Below, one piece after another: positions 30,762 to 39,930 of a stretch of 64,000 nt of DNA (its first letter is position 1; the number at the start of each line of letters is the position of its first letter). The notes under the pieces were generated by a model. The model was not told the DNA's origin. It did not search any database and was given only the letters and a program-made list of their open reading frames with translations. This DNA comes from Prorocentrum cordatum. Its lineage: Eukaryota; Sar; Dinophyceae; Prorocentrales; Prorocentraceae. Where the stretch lies: NCBI GenBank assembly GCA_963575745.1, contig CAUYUJ010002746.1, positions 22,248-86,247 on the forward strand, read 5' to 3'. A program made the position numbers and the translations under genes.

Positions 30762-31577
30762 ACCATTAGCATTACCATCAGCATCAGCATCAGCATCAGC
30801 ATCAGCATTAGCATTAGCATTAGCATTAGCATTAGCATTAGCATTAGCATTACCGTTGCCATTACCATTACCATTACCATTACCATTACCATTGCCATTA
30901 CCATTACCATTGCCATTACCATTACCATTACCATTACCATTACCATTACCATTACCGTTAACATTACCATTACCATTACCATTACCATTACCATTACCAT
31001 TACCATTACCATTACCATTACCATTACCATTACCATTACCATTACCATTACCATTACCATTACCATTACCATTACCATTACCATTACCATTACCATTACC
31101 ATTACCATTACCATAACCATTAACATTACCATTACCATTACCATTACCATTACCATTACCATTACCATTACCATTACCATTACCATTACCATTACCATTG
31201 CCATTACCATTACCATTGCCATTGCCATTGCCATTGCCATTGCCATTGCCATTGCCATTGCCATTGCCATTACCATTACCATTGCCATTGCCATTGCCAT
31301 TACCATCACCATTACCATTACCATGACCATGACCATGACCATGACCATGACCATGACCATTACCATTACCATTACCATTACCAGTACCATTACCGTTACC
31401 ATTGCCATTACCATTGCCATTACCATTACCATTACCATTACCATTACCATTACCATTACCATTACTATTACCATTGCCATAACCATTACCATTACCATTA
31501 CCATTACCATTACCTTTACCCTTACCCTTACCCTTACCCTTACCCTTACCCTTACCCTTACCCTTACCCTTATCCTT
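30762..31577. repeat. Hexanucleotide array (ATTACC, with AGCATT, GCCATT, CCCTTA variants)
   Basis: About 815 bases of six-base units; variants occur in blocks, e.g. CATTGC, CATGAC and terminal CCCTTA. Frames stay open because the period is a multiple of three and give Ile-Thr, Met-Val or Pro-Leu repeats, which are artefacts. Confidence 0.95.
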
Positions 31578-31578
31578 A

Positions 31579-32440
31579 TTCCTTATTAGAATATAGTCCT
31601 ACTCCCCCCTCAGGCCGGCCGATAGGGGCCGCATCCGGGTGGTCCCATCCTAACCTGTAAAAAACAATACAAAATCAACACTTTTTTATTTTTTCCTTTC
31701 GACATGGACGTCCTGTCGTCCACGGCGATAATCCATTGCAAAAAACACCACAAAGAGCACACGCGCGCGTTCATGTCAGAATCCTACCGAACACCGTGTG
31801 TTTGCAAGCATTTCAACATAAAAACATCAAAAAACCCAATGCTTTTTTTTTTCACAAAAATTGTACAAATTTCCCGCCCGGGCTCTCTTGCTGAAATCCT
31901 TATTAGAATATAGTCCTACTCCCCCCTCAGGCCGGCCGATAGGGGCCGCATCCGGGTGGTCCCATCCTAACCTGTAAAAAACAATACAAAATCAACACTT
32001 TTTTATTTTTTCCTTTCGACATGGACGTCCTGTCGTCCACGGCGATAATCCATTGCAAAAAACACCACAAAGAGCACACGCGCGCGTTCATGTCAGAATC
32101 CTACCGAACACCGTGTGTTTGCAAGCATTTCAACATAAAAACATCAAAAACCCAATGCTTTTTTCACAAAAAATTGTACAAATTTCCCGCCCGGGCTCTC
32201 TTGCTGAAATCATAGGAAAACCATAGGAATCTTTAGAATTCGGTCAAATCCAGCGATTTCACGTCATCGCGCGGTGCACTCGCGATGCTCTGTCATGCAC
32301 CCAGGCCGCGAATCCTGTGCAAAAAATACCACAAAGAGACACTCGCGCGTTCATGTCAGAATCCTACCGAACACCGTGTGTTTGCAAGCATTTCAACATA
32401 AAAACAACAAAAACCAAATGCTTTTTCACAAAAATGCTTT
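31579..32440. repeat. ~318-bp tandem duplication plus a partial third copy
   Basis: 31579-31896 and 31898-32211 are near-identical, starting CTTATTAGAATATAGTCC and ending CTCTTGCTGAAAT. A diverged partial copy covers about 32318-32440. The unit is AT-richer than its surroundings and includes a poly(T) stretch. Each copy contains an open frame of about 65-70 codons, duplicated with the repeat; I do not call it a gene. Confidence 0.9.
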
Positions 32441-32716
32441 GGGGTGTCCTGTCAGACCGTCGGGTTTCCTCCGGCCACCTCTGGCTTCCTGCGGTGTACC
32501 GGGCCATTCTCGACTAGTCTGGCAATGCGTGCGCGGCATTCAACACGCGCTCGCCAGTTCCCGTCGGCAACCGCCATCGCGGCCGCATCAGCTGTACCAA
32601 ACCGGCTGGCCGGTGTGACTTCGGCCCCCAGTTGTGCCAGCTTTGCTTCTTATGTTGTGGGAGGGCGGGTGGGACTGGGCATGACATGCTTGACTCGCTC
32701 GAGCTGGCTAGCTTTG
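32441..32716. other. Short unique spacer
   Basis: Mixed sequence between two repeat arrays with no recognised gene or motif. Confidence 0.3.
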
Positions 32717-34910
32717 ACCCTTACACTACCCTTACCCCTTCACCCTTTACCTTACCCTTACCTTACCCTTGTACCCCCACCATTACCATTACCATTACCA
32801 TTACCCTTACCCTTACCCTTACCCTTACCCTTACCCTTACCCTTACCCTTACCCTTACCCTTACCCTTACCCCTACCCCTACCCTTACCCTTACCCTTAC
32901 GCTTACCCTTACCCTTACCCTTACCCTTACCCTTACCCTTAACCTTACCCTTACCCTTACCCTTACCCTTACCCTTACCCTTACCCTTACCCTTACCCTT
33001 ACCCTTACCCTTACCCTTACCCTTAACCTTACCCTTACCCTTACCCTTACCCTTACCCTTACCCTTACCCTTACCCTTACCCTTACCCTTACCCTTACCC
33101 TTACCCTTACCCTTACCCTTACCACTACCACTACCACTACCCTTACCCTTACCATTACCATTACATACCATACATGCCACCCTTACATTGCCGTTGCCAT
33201 TACCATTACCATTACTATTACCATTACCATTACCATTACCACTACCACTACCATTACCATTACCATTACCATTACCATTACCATTACCATTACCATTACC
33301 ATTACCATTACCATTACCATTACCATTACCAATTACCATTACCATTACCATTACCATTACCATTACCATTACCATTACCATTACCATTACCATTACCATT
33401 ACCATTACCATTACCATTACCATTACCATTACCATTACCATTACCATTACCATTACCATTACCATTACCATTACCATTACCATTACCATTACCATTACCA
33501 TTACCATTACCATTACCATTACCATTACCATTACCATTACCATTACCATTACCATTACCATTACCATTACCATTACCATTACCATTACCATTACCATTAC
33601 CATTACCCCATTACCATTACCATTACCCATTACCATTACCATTACCATTACCATTTACCATTACCATTACCATTACCATTACCATTACCATTACCATTAC
33701 CATTACCATTACCATTACCATTACCATTACCATTACCATTACCATTACCATTACCATTACCATTACCATTACCATTACCATTACCATTACCATTACCATT
33801 ACCATTACCATTATTACCATTACCATTACCATTACCATTACCATTACCATTACCATTACCATTACCATTACCATTACCATTACCATTACCATTACCATTA
33901 CCATTACCATTACCATTACCATTACCATTACCATTACCATTACCATTACCATTACCATTACCATTACCATTACCATTACCATTACCATCACCATCACCAT
34001 CACCATCACCATCACCAATACCATTACCATTACCATTACCATTAGCATTTCCATTAGCATTACCATTACCATTAGCATTACCATCACCATCACCATTACC
34101 ATTACCATTACCATTGCCATTACCATTACCATTACCATTACCATTACCATTACCATCACCATTACCATTACCATTACCATTATCATCACCCACTACCATT
34201 ACCCACTATTGTCACCATTACCATTACCATTACCATTACCATTACCATTACCATTACCATTACCATTACCATTACCATTACCATTACCATTACCATTGCC
34301 ATTGCCATTACCATTACCATTACCATTAGCGTTAGCGTTAGCATTAGCATTAGCATTAGCATGAGCATTAGCATGAGCATTGGCATTATCATTAGCATTA
34401 GCACCAGCATTAGCATCAGCATTAGCATCAGCATTAGCATTAACATTAGCATTAGCATTCGCATTAGCATTAGCATTAGCATTAGCATTAGCATTAGCAT
34501 TAGCATTAGCATTAGCATTACCAGTAGCATTACCATTAGCATTACCATGACCATGACCATGACCATGACCATGACCATGACCATGACCATGAGCATGAGC
34601 ATGAGCATGAGCATGAGCATGATCATCACCATCACCATCACCATCACCATCACCATCACCAGCACCAGCACCAGCACCAGCACCATCACCATCACCATCA
34701 CCATCACCAGCACCAGCACCATCACCATCACCATCACCATCACCATCACCAGCACCATCACCATCACCATTACCATTACCATCACCATCACCATCACCAT
34801 CACCATCACCATCACCATCACCATCACCATCACCATCACCGTCACCATCACCATCACCATCACCATCAGCATCACTGTCGTCGTTATCATCATCACCATC
34901 ATCAGCAGAG
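32717..34910. repeat. 2.2-kb hexanucleotide array (CCCTTA then ATTACC then AGCATT, CATGAC, CACCAT)
   Basis: Blocks of different six-base units follow each other: CCCTTA (32790-33120), ATTACC (33190-34320), then AGCATT, CCATGA and CACCAT/CACCAG blocks. Occasional insertions shift register. Long open frames on both strands are artefacts of the period. Confidence 0.95.
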
Positions 34911-35419
34911 GCGTCGTTGTGCCGGCATTGACGGAGATCGTTTGCAAGCGCGCGGGCTTCGAGAAGTTCACGTCGGGTGTCATATCGTATTGGCACCGAC
35001 CGGCGCAGCTGGCTGCAGCAAGCGCGCAATCGTCGCTGGAGCGACCGCGGTCGCCCCTCTCGGGAGGTTCCGCGGCGTGCAGGGCAGAAAAGGCTGGGGC
35101 GTGGAGGGCGTCCTTAGAGCGCCCCGCCTATTGGAAGCCACTCCCGCCTTCTGAGATGATGTTCGAGAAGCTTCCACGAAGGTCGGGTGTTGCCAGAGGT
35201 GGTCCTGGCCTAAGGTGTCCCCAGGATTTCGTGCCCTTTGGGGCCCCTGGGGCCCCCTGGCCTCGTGAGTGGTGCTCTGGAGGCCGCCTGGGCCTCCCAG
35301 GAGATCCTGGGGACACCGTGCGCCGGGGCCACTTCTGGCAGCACCCGAGCAGGGGCCGGTACATCTGGGGCTGGCGGCGCGAGCACATCCGGAGGGGCGC
35401 GAGGGGGGGGGGGAAATGA
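34911..35419. other. Spacer with a dispersed-repeat fragment
   Basis: Mostly unassigned GC-rich sequence. 35240-35350 resembles 40929-41040 (see that entry). No gene seen. Confidence 0.3.
35240..35350 (+). repeat. Dispersed repeat, copy 1 (GGTGCTCTGGAGGCCG type)
   Basis: Shares GGTGCTCTGGAGGCCG, GGAGATCCTGGGG and GGGCACTTCTGGCAGC-like words, in the same order and spacing, with 40929-41040. Confidence 0.6.
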
Positions 35420-35655
35420 AAGAGGAGGGAGGGAGGGACGCGAGGCGGGGGCGAGGAGAGGAGGGGCGCGAGGGGGGGGGAGTGAAGGCGAGGAGAAAGA
35501 GGCGAGGAGGGACGCGAGAGGGGGGAGAGGAGGAGGGTCGCGAGGGGGGGGGGGAGGCGAGGAGGCGGGGGGGGACGCGAGGGGTGGGAAAGAGGAGGAG
35601 GAGGGGGAGGAGGAGGAGGAGGAGGAGGAGGAGGAGGAGGAGGAGGAGGAGGAGA
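35400..35655. repeat. Purine-rich GGA/GAG repeat
   Basis: GGAGG and GGCGAGGAGG units ending in a pure GGA run just upstream of the hydrolase start codon. It could affect promoter structure, but nothing shows that. Confidence 0.85.
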
Positions 35656-35689
35656 AGCAAGGCGAGCCCCTTAGACGCAGTGCTCGCCG

Positions 35690-38600
35690 ATGAATGGATG
35701 GCTGCGCGTGGTGCTGCTGGTCCAAGCCGTGGTGATCACCGCGGGAAGGGGCCGATACGTTCTAAGAAGCCCCCTGCCTTCTCCGAAGGACGTTCCCCTC
35801 GCCAAGGGTCCCTCTCTAAGCCCGCCGCCGAGAGGTGGCCGCGCGCCCATCGTGTTTTGCCACGGGCTCGGCATCGGAGTTCTGGCGTACGTCGATTTCG
35901 TGCTCGAGCTGGGCTCGTCCGGCTCGGAGATGTTCCTTCTGGACATGAAGCACATCTCCCTGAGGCTCGAAGAAAAACAAAACCGCATAGACATATTTTT
36001 TCGGAGCTCCGCGCTGTTTTCTTGGATCTGCGCTGGGCCCCCCTGGCGGCGTCTCCGCTGCCGCTCCCTCCGCGTTCTCCGCGAAATGGAGGGGTGTCCA
36101 GCGTGGATTCGAGTGATTCGCGCGGTCTGTCGAACATCTGTGTTCATGCCGCTCTTTTCCCTTCCAGAGGCAGAACGTTGACATCCCCTCGTCGCGCGAG
36201 ACCGTGGCCTGCGTCGTCGACATGCTCGCCGCCTGGGGGCACAGCGAGGCGCACTTCGTCGGTCACTCCTTCGGGACCGTGGTCGTCTCGTGGATACTCC
36301 GGAACTCGCGGGTCGCTCTGTCTGTCTCCCTGCTTGACCCGATCTGCTTCTTGCTCTTCAAGCATGACATCGTCACCAACGCCCTGTACAAGGATCGAGG
36401 AAGAAGCCGCTGCGTAGACATGACCTCTTGCAGCTCCGCGCGGATCTTGGATCGGCGCCGGACCCCCCTCACTGGCGTGCGGAGCGCGCCAGGGGCGGCG
36501 CCGGAGGCGCCGCCAGGAGGGCCCAGCGTCGATCCAGGGCTTCCACGCGGAGCTCCGACAGTTCGCGTTTATGCCGCCTCTGGTTTCTCGAGAGGAGCAC
36601 GTGGACCCCCTCCAGGTCGTGCTCACGTGCCCCCCCGGCCCTGACATCTGCTCAAGGCGGGTCCCCGGACGCCTCCTGGGATCCGAGCGCATCAGTTCTT
36701 CGAGCCGCGTCCAGCCGCGGCGACGAGGGGGCCCCCCGGAGGTCAGAGAGCCTCGAACCTCGATCCTCGAGGCTCGAGGTTCGAACCTCAGATCTAACGT
36801 TTCCAAACATTTGCAACATCGAAGAGATCACGACCAGAGCCCTGGACCTTATCTTTCTGCGTCATTTCTCGAGCTGGATCGATATGTGAGGGTCCCAGGG
36901 CCCAAAATTGAACGAGAACGCCCGTTGTGAAAAACTTGCAGCGCCTGGATCTCAGGGATCCTCGAAGCTCGAGGTCCGAACCTCGGCGGTGAAACTGTCA
37001 GGTACCTGTCTTCCGGGAGCTGGGCGCGGCCTGCGAACCTCGATCCTCGGGGCTCGAAGGTCGAACCTCGGCGCGAAGCCTCGATCCTCGAGGCTCGAAG
37101 TTGGAACCTGGATCCTCGAGGCTCGAGGCCTGCCCCTCGGCGCGAAGCCTTCAGGTACCTGGTCTTCCGGGAGCTGGGCGTGGCCTACACCCTCCAGCGG
37201 AACTTCTTCTGGCAGCAGTGCGACCTGCCCCCCGAGGACGTCCACTGCCCCGCGCTCGTTCTCCTATCGGGCAGGGACGAGATCGTACCCGCGACCACAA
37301 TAAAGGTCGGCGGCGAAATCCGAACCCGACCCCCGCCTCCCATCGATCCGCGAGAATCGATGGTTGGTGGGGGTCGGGTTCGGATGTCGCCGTCTCAAAG
37401 GGCAGGCTCTTGAGGAACACAGAGCACGGCATGAGCACAAACTTTCGTAGTTTCGCGCGGATTTCTCTTGTTTGCGCCTCGAACCCCCCTGGCGGTGCCT
37501 CCAGCGCCGCCCCTGGCGCGCTTCGCGCGCCAGGGGAAGGGGGTCCCGCGCGGATCCAGGAAAGCCGCGCGGAGCTCCGACCAAGTACGCATGTCGATGC
37601 AGTTTCTGCTGTTCTCCCAGGCTCTCCGCGGAGCGGCGGCGGCGCAGGGAGCTGCTGCGGGCGGAGGCCTTGGCGCACAAGGCGCTCGGGAGGGAGCAGG
37701 ATATCGGAGGATGCCAATCGTACACCTCCACCGATCCTGGCCAGGTCGAGCCAAGCCAGGAGGGCGTATACCCTGAGATCCGATGTGGGCAAACACTTGC
37801 AACTCATAGCGACAAAACACGACCAGAAAGAGCCCCAGATCCCATGTTTCTGCCACATTTTGCAAGCCAGATCCATTTGCGATGGTCCCGGGGCCCGAAA
37901 CCAGGCGAAGACGTCAGCGTGAAAAAGTGGCAACGCCAGGATCTCAGGGTACACCGATCCTGGGCCCAGGATAGGCCTGGTCGGGGTCTGTGTAGGGTGT
38001 ACGGCTGGCGTCCTCCTCCTAGGAGAGGCCCTGGGCGATGACGAACGCCGCCTCCTGCGTGGACCTGCACGGCTCCCACGGGCAGCGCGAGTCCGAGGTG
38101 CGCGCGGCGAGGGCACCCCTGGAGCTGCTCTGGCAGCCCGACCTCGTGCATTGCGAGTTTGCCGTGCGGGCTGGCGTGCGTGCGCAGGTGGGAATGCTTC
38201 GGGGTCCCTGGGGTCTGGGCGTTGCAACTTCTTCACAAGTGTTTTCGCTCGGTTTCGGGCCCCGCGGTACCCCATCACAGATCGATGCGGCCCCAGACAT
38301 GCTGCAGAAAGATGGGGTCCAGGTCTCTGGTCGTGATTTGTTTGGTTGCGATGTGCGGTCTCTGGGTTGCGAAGAGACAGCCCTCCCAGATCGTCCAGGC
38401 TGGCCTCAGCAGGCCCCCCGAGTAGTCTGGGGCTGTCTCAGCAACCCTGGGGCGCGGAGCGCCCCAGGCGCGCCGTCGGAGGCGGCGCCAGGGTGTCGAG
38501 ACCACAGGCCACCGCCCCAGACTAGACGGGGGGCCCGTTGAGGCCAGCTGGGGCTGCCCGGGGGCGCTGTCTGTGCGCAGCCGGAAGCCTCGCAGCTGGA

Positions 38601-39186
38601 ACGAGGGGCCAGCGCAGCCCCGGCTCGGGACCCATTTTTTTTGAGCGGTGCCCTGCTGTTCCTCGTGCCTGGGCTCTCTACCTCGGAAGGGCCTCCGTTT
38701 GGCGTGCCTCCCGGGGGCCTTGGGCTCTCGGCGAAGGGGGCCCGTGCTCTTGATGGACGCTCTGGGGGTCAATGTTTCGAGTGTGCCTGCGCGCAGCTAG
38801 GTGTAACTGGATGCAGCTAGGTGCAACTGGGCTCAACCACGTGGAACTTCGTGTGATTGCGTGCAGCTGCGTGTACATGCGTGTAGCCAGGCGCAGGGAG
38901 GCGTCGGTGCGTGCCACTGGAGCTGCGTGCACCTGGGCGCAACTAGTTGCCGGGCATGTGTGTGCAACTCCGCCCGGCCGCCTGGGGCCCCGCCCGCCCG
39001 CGCCCTCTCCCCAATTAGGGCTACCCGCGTCCCGTTTAGCTCTTGACCGGAAGGGGCCCGCTCCCGCCCCGCAGACCAAAAAAGTGTGCAACTCCGCGTG
39101 CCCTCGCGCAGGTGGTGGAGGCGGTGCGCCAGCTGTGCCGATCGGCAGAGGCCCGGGAGCACTTGAAGGCGCAGCCCCCCGGGTAG
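35690..39186 (+). CDS. Alpha/beta-hydrolase gene, about six exons
   Basis: Proposed exons: 35690-35964, 36170-36391, 37155-37304/5, 37621-37699, 38023-38187, 39112-39186; borders are uncertain by 1-3 bases. The ~320-residue product begins MNGW with a hydrophobic stretch (possible signal anchor), then APIVFCHGLGIG (oxyanion-hole HG at 35861), VGHSFGTVVVSW (nucleophile Ser at 36267), RELGVAYTLQRNFFW, LSGRDEIVP (acid Asp at 37276) and LLWQPDLVHCEF (His at 38149), and ends at TAG 39184. This is the complete triad order of the alpha/beta-hydrolase fold; substrate is unknown. Segments share spacing and style with eukaryotic ABHD-type hydrolases. Intron 5 has a clean GT-AG phase-0 junction; intron 1 fits GC-AG; introns 2 and 3 need a shared G at the border, so they look non-canonical. 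Exon 4 is the least certain. Introns carry palindromic repeats (separate entries). Confidence 0.7.
35984..36150. mobile_element. Palindromic intron element, family 1 copy a (intron 1)
   Basis: The left end has GCATAGACAT and CGGAGCTCCGCGC; the right end has TGTGTTCATGCC. In the centre is a CCCCCCTGGCGGCGTCTCCG segment. It fills most of the ~205-base intron 1, as an introner-like element would. Confidence 0.6.
36411..36576. mobile_element. Palindromic intron element, family 1 copy b (intron 2)
   Basis: Inverted ends: GCGTAGACATGA...CAGCTCCGCGCGGATC on the left against GATCCAGG...CACGCGGAGCTCCGAC...GTTTATGCC on the right. The core GGCGCCGGAGGCGCC is itself palindromic. Confidence 0.7.
36755..37150. 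repeat. Tandem palindromic GATCCTCGAGGCTCGA repeats in intron 2
   Basis: Several units of GATCCTCGAGGCTCGAGGTTCGAACCT type lie on both sides of element 36787-36957. The block also holds a partial copy of the start of exon 3 (near 37005-37040). Confidence 0.75.
36787..36957 (+). mobile_element. MITE-like intron element, family 2 copy a (intron 2)
   Basis: Ends CCTCAGATC and GGATCTCAGGG are inverted. The interior has ATTTGCAAC, CACGACCAGAG, ATCTTTCTGC, GGATCGAT and GAAAAACTTGCA in the same order as the other three copies. Confidence 0.75.
37311..37392. repeat. Hairpin at the start of intron 3, 37-bp arms
   Basis: 37311-37347 and 37356-37392 are inverted with a few mismatches around an 8-base loop; arms share CCGAACCCGACCCCC and its complement. 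It begins six bases after the proposed donor site. Confidence 0.85.
37428..37601. mobile_element. Palindromic intron element, family 1 copy c (intron 3)
   Basis: The left end GGCATGAGCACAAAC...TTTCGCGCGGATT pairs with the right end CCGCGCGGAGCTCCGA...GCATGTCGATGC. In the centre lies CCTGGCGGTGCC...GGCGCGCTTCGCGCGCC. Confidence 0.65.
37771..37949 (+). mobile_element. MITE-like intron element, family 2 copy b (intron 4)
   Basis: The best-preserved copy: perfect 11-bp terminal inverted repeats CCCTGAGATCC / GGATCTCAGGG, 179 bases long, with TA on both outer flanks as a possible target duplication. No coding capacity, so any movement would need an enzyme from elsewhere. Confidence 0.8.
38206..38366 (-). 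mobile_element. MITE-like intron element, family 2 copy c (intron 5, inverted)
   Basis: The reverse complement shows the family order: GCAACCAAAC, CACGACCAGAGACC, CCCATCTTTCTGCA, ATCGATCTGTGA, GGGGCCCGAAACCGA and AAGAAGTTGCAACGCC. Opposite orientation to the other copies, which argues for transposition rather than local duplication. Confidence 0.75.
38424..38523. mobile_element. Palindromic 100-bp element in intron 5
   Basis: Perfect 10-bp terminal inverted repeats AGTCTGGGGC / GCCCCAGACT with a self-complementary core similar to family 1 (GGAGGCGGCGCCAGGG). Confidence 0.65.
38800..38965. repeat. Degenerate ~10-bp GTGCAACTGG-type repeats in intron 5
   Basis: Successive words such as GTGTAACTGG, ATGCAGCTAG, GTGCAACTGG and GTGCACCTGG. 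Open frames across this tract are repeat artefacts. Confidence 0.6.
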
Positions 39187-39758
39187 CCGGGGGCTTCCCC
39201 GCCGGCCGCGGCGCCGGCGCCGGCGCGGGCGCGGCGGCGGGAGGTCCACGGGCCGCCCGCGGCCGTGCCGCGGCGTCGGTGGCGGCCGGGTTCTCCGCTG
39301 GACGCCCTCGGCCTCCGCCGCGCTCCGGGCTTTTTTTTTGCCCCGCGCCGAGGCCACGGCCTCGTCGGCGGGGGCGTGCGCCAGCTGGGGCGTGGGCGAG
39401 GGAGGGAAACGCGATGGCCATGACCAAGATGTCGCGGGACCTTGTCGACGCCAGTCCTGCTCATGGCCCCTGCTGGCCGTCGCCGATTCGCGAGGATGAT
39501 GTACGGCTTGGCTGTGGCCAATCTGGACGGTGACAACGGCTCGGAGTGCCGAATTCGGTCTTGGCCATGGCCCCTGTTGGCTTTCCCTTTCCATGCTTTT
39601 GCCCCGCTCCAGACTGCGGCCCCTCGCGGCGGGAGTGTGCGCCGTTGCGGGGGCTCGGGTCGTATTTTGTTTGTTTGTTTGTTTGTGTGTGGGTGCCCCA
39701 CGCGCGCGCACGCACGCACGCCCGGGGACCCGCCTCAGAGGAGGGCCAGTTGAGGCAA
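39187..39758. other. Region after the hydrolase gene, no gene seen
   Basis: GC-rich sequence with a TTTG tetranucleotide run (about 39667-39687). No convincing coding sequence. Confidence 0.3.
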
Positions 39759-39930
39759 CCTCCAGATCTGACGTCGCCAAGAAGTTGCAGCATCGCGAGA
39801 GGCACTTCCAGAGCCCCAGGCCCCACCTGCCTGCGTCACTCCTCGCGTCGGATCGATCCGTGAGGGTCCTCTGGCCCAAGGCGGAACGAACACGCCTGGT
39901 GCGCAACAATTGCAACGCCGAGAGTTCAGG
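39759..39930 (+). mobile_element. MITE-like element, family 2 copy d (outside the gene)
   Basis: Interior words AGATCTGACGTCGCCAAG, TTGCAGCAT, CCAGAGCCCCAGGCCCCA and GATCGATCCGTGAGGG, ending in CAACAATTGCAACGCCGAGA, match copies a-c in order. Ends are less well kept. It shows that the family is not confined to this gene. Confidence 0.7.

Noticed and set aside
31704-32215. Duplicated ~65-codon open frames
   Set aside because: They are copied with the 318-bp DNA repeat, have no recognised motif and differ at the end by indels in poly(T)/poly(A).
32790-33120. CCCTTA array as telomere sequence
   Set aside because: Telomere units expected in dinoflagellates and other eukaryotes give CCCTAA or CCCTAAA on this strand; CCCTTA is different and the array is internal.
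32717-34910. Long Ile-Thr, Pro-Leu and Met-Val repeat frames
   Set aside because: A six-base repeat without stops stays open in every frame; no real protein sequence is present.
36770-36810. GGTTCGAACC as a tRNA T-loop
   Set aside because: It is part of the CTCGAGG tandem repeat; no acceptor stem or anticodon arm can be built around it.
38772-39533. 253-residue open frame downstream of exon 5
   Set aside because: It runs through degenerate GTGCAACTGG repeats and GC-rich sequence; the real coding piece in this stretch is the short final exon at 39112-39186 in another frame.
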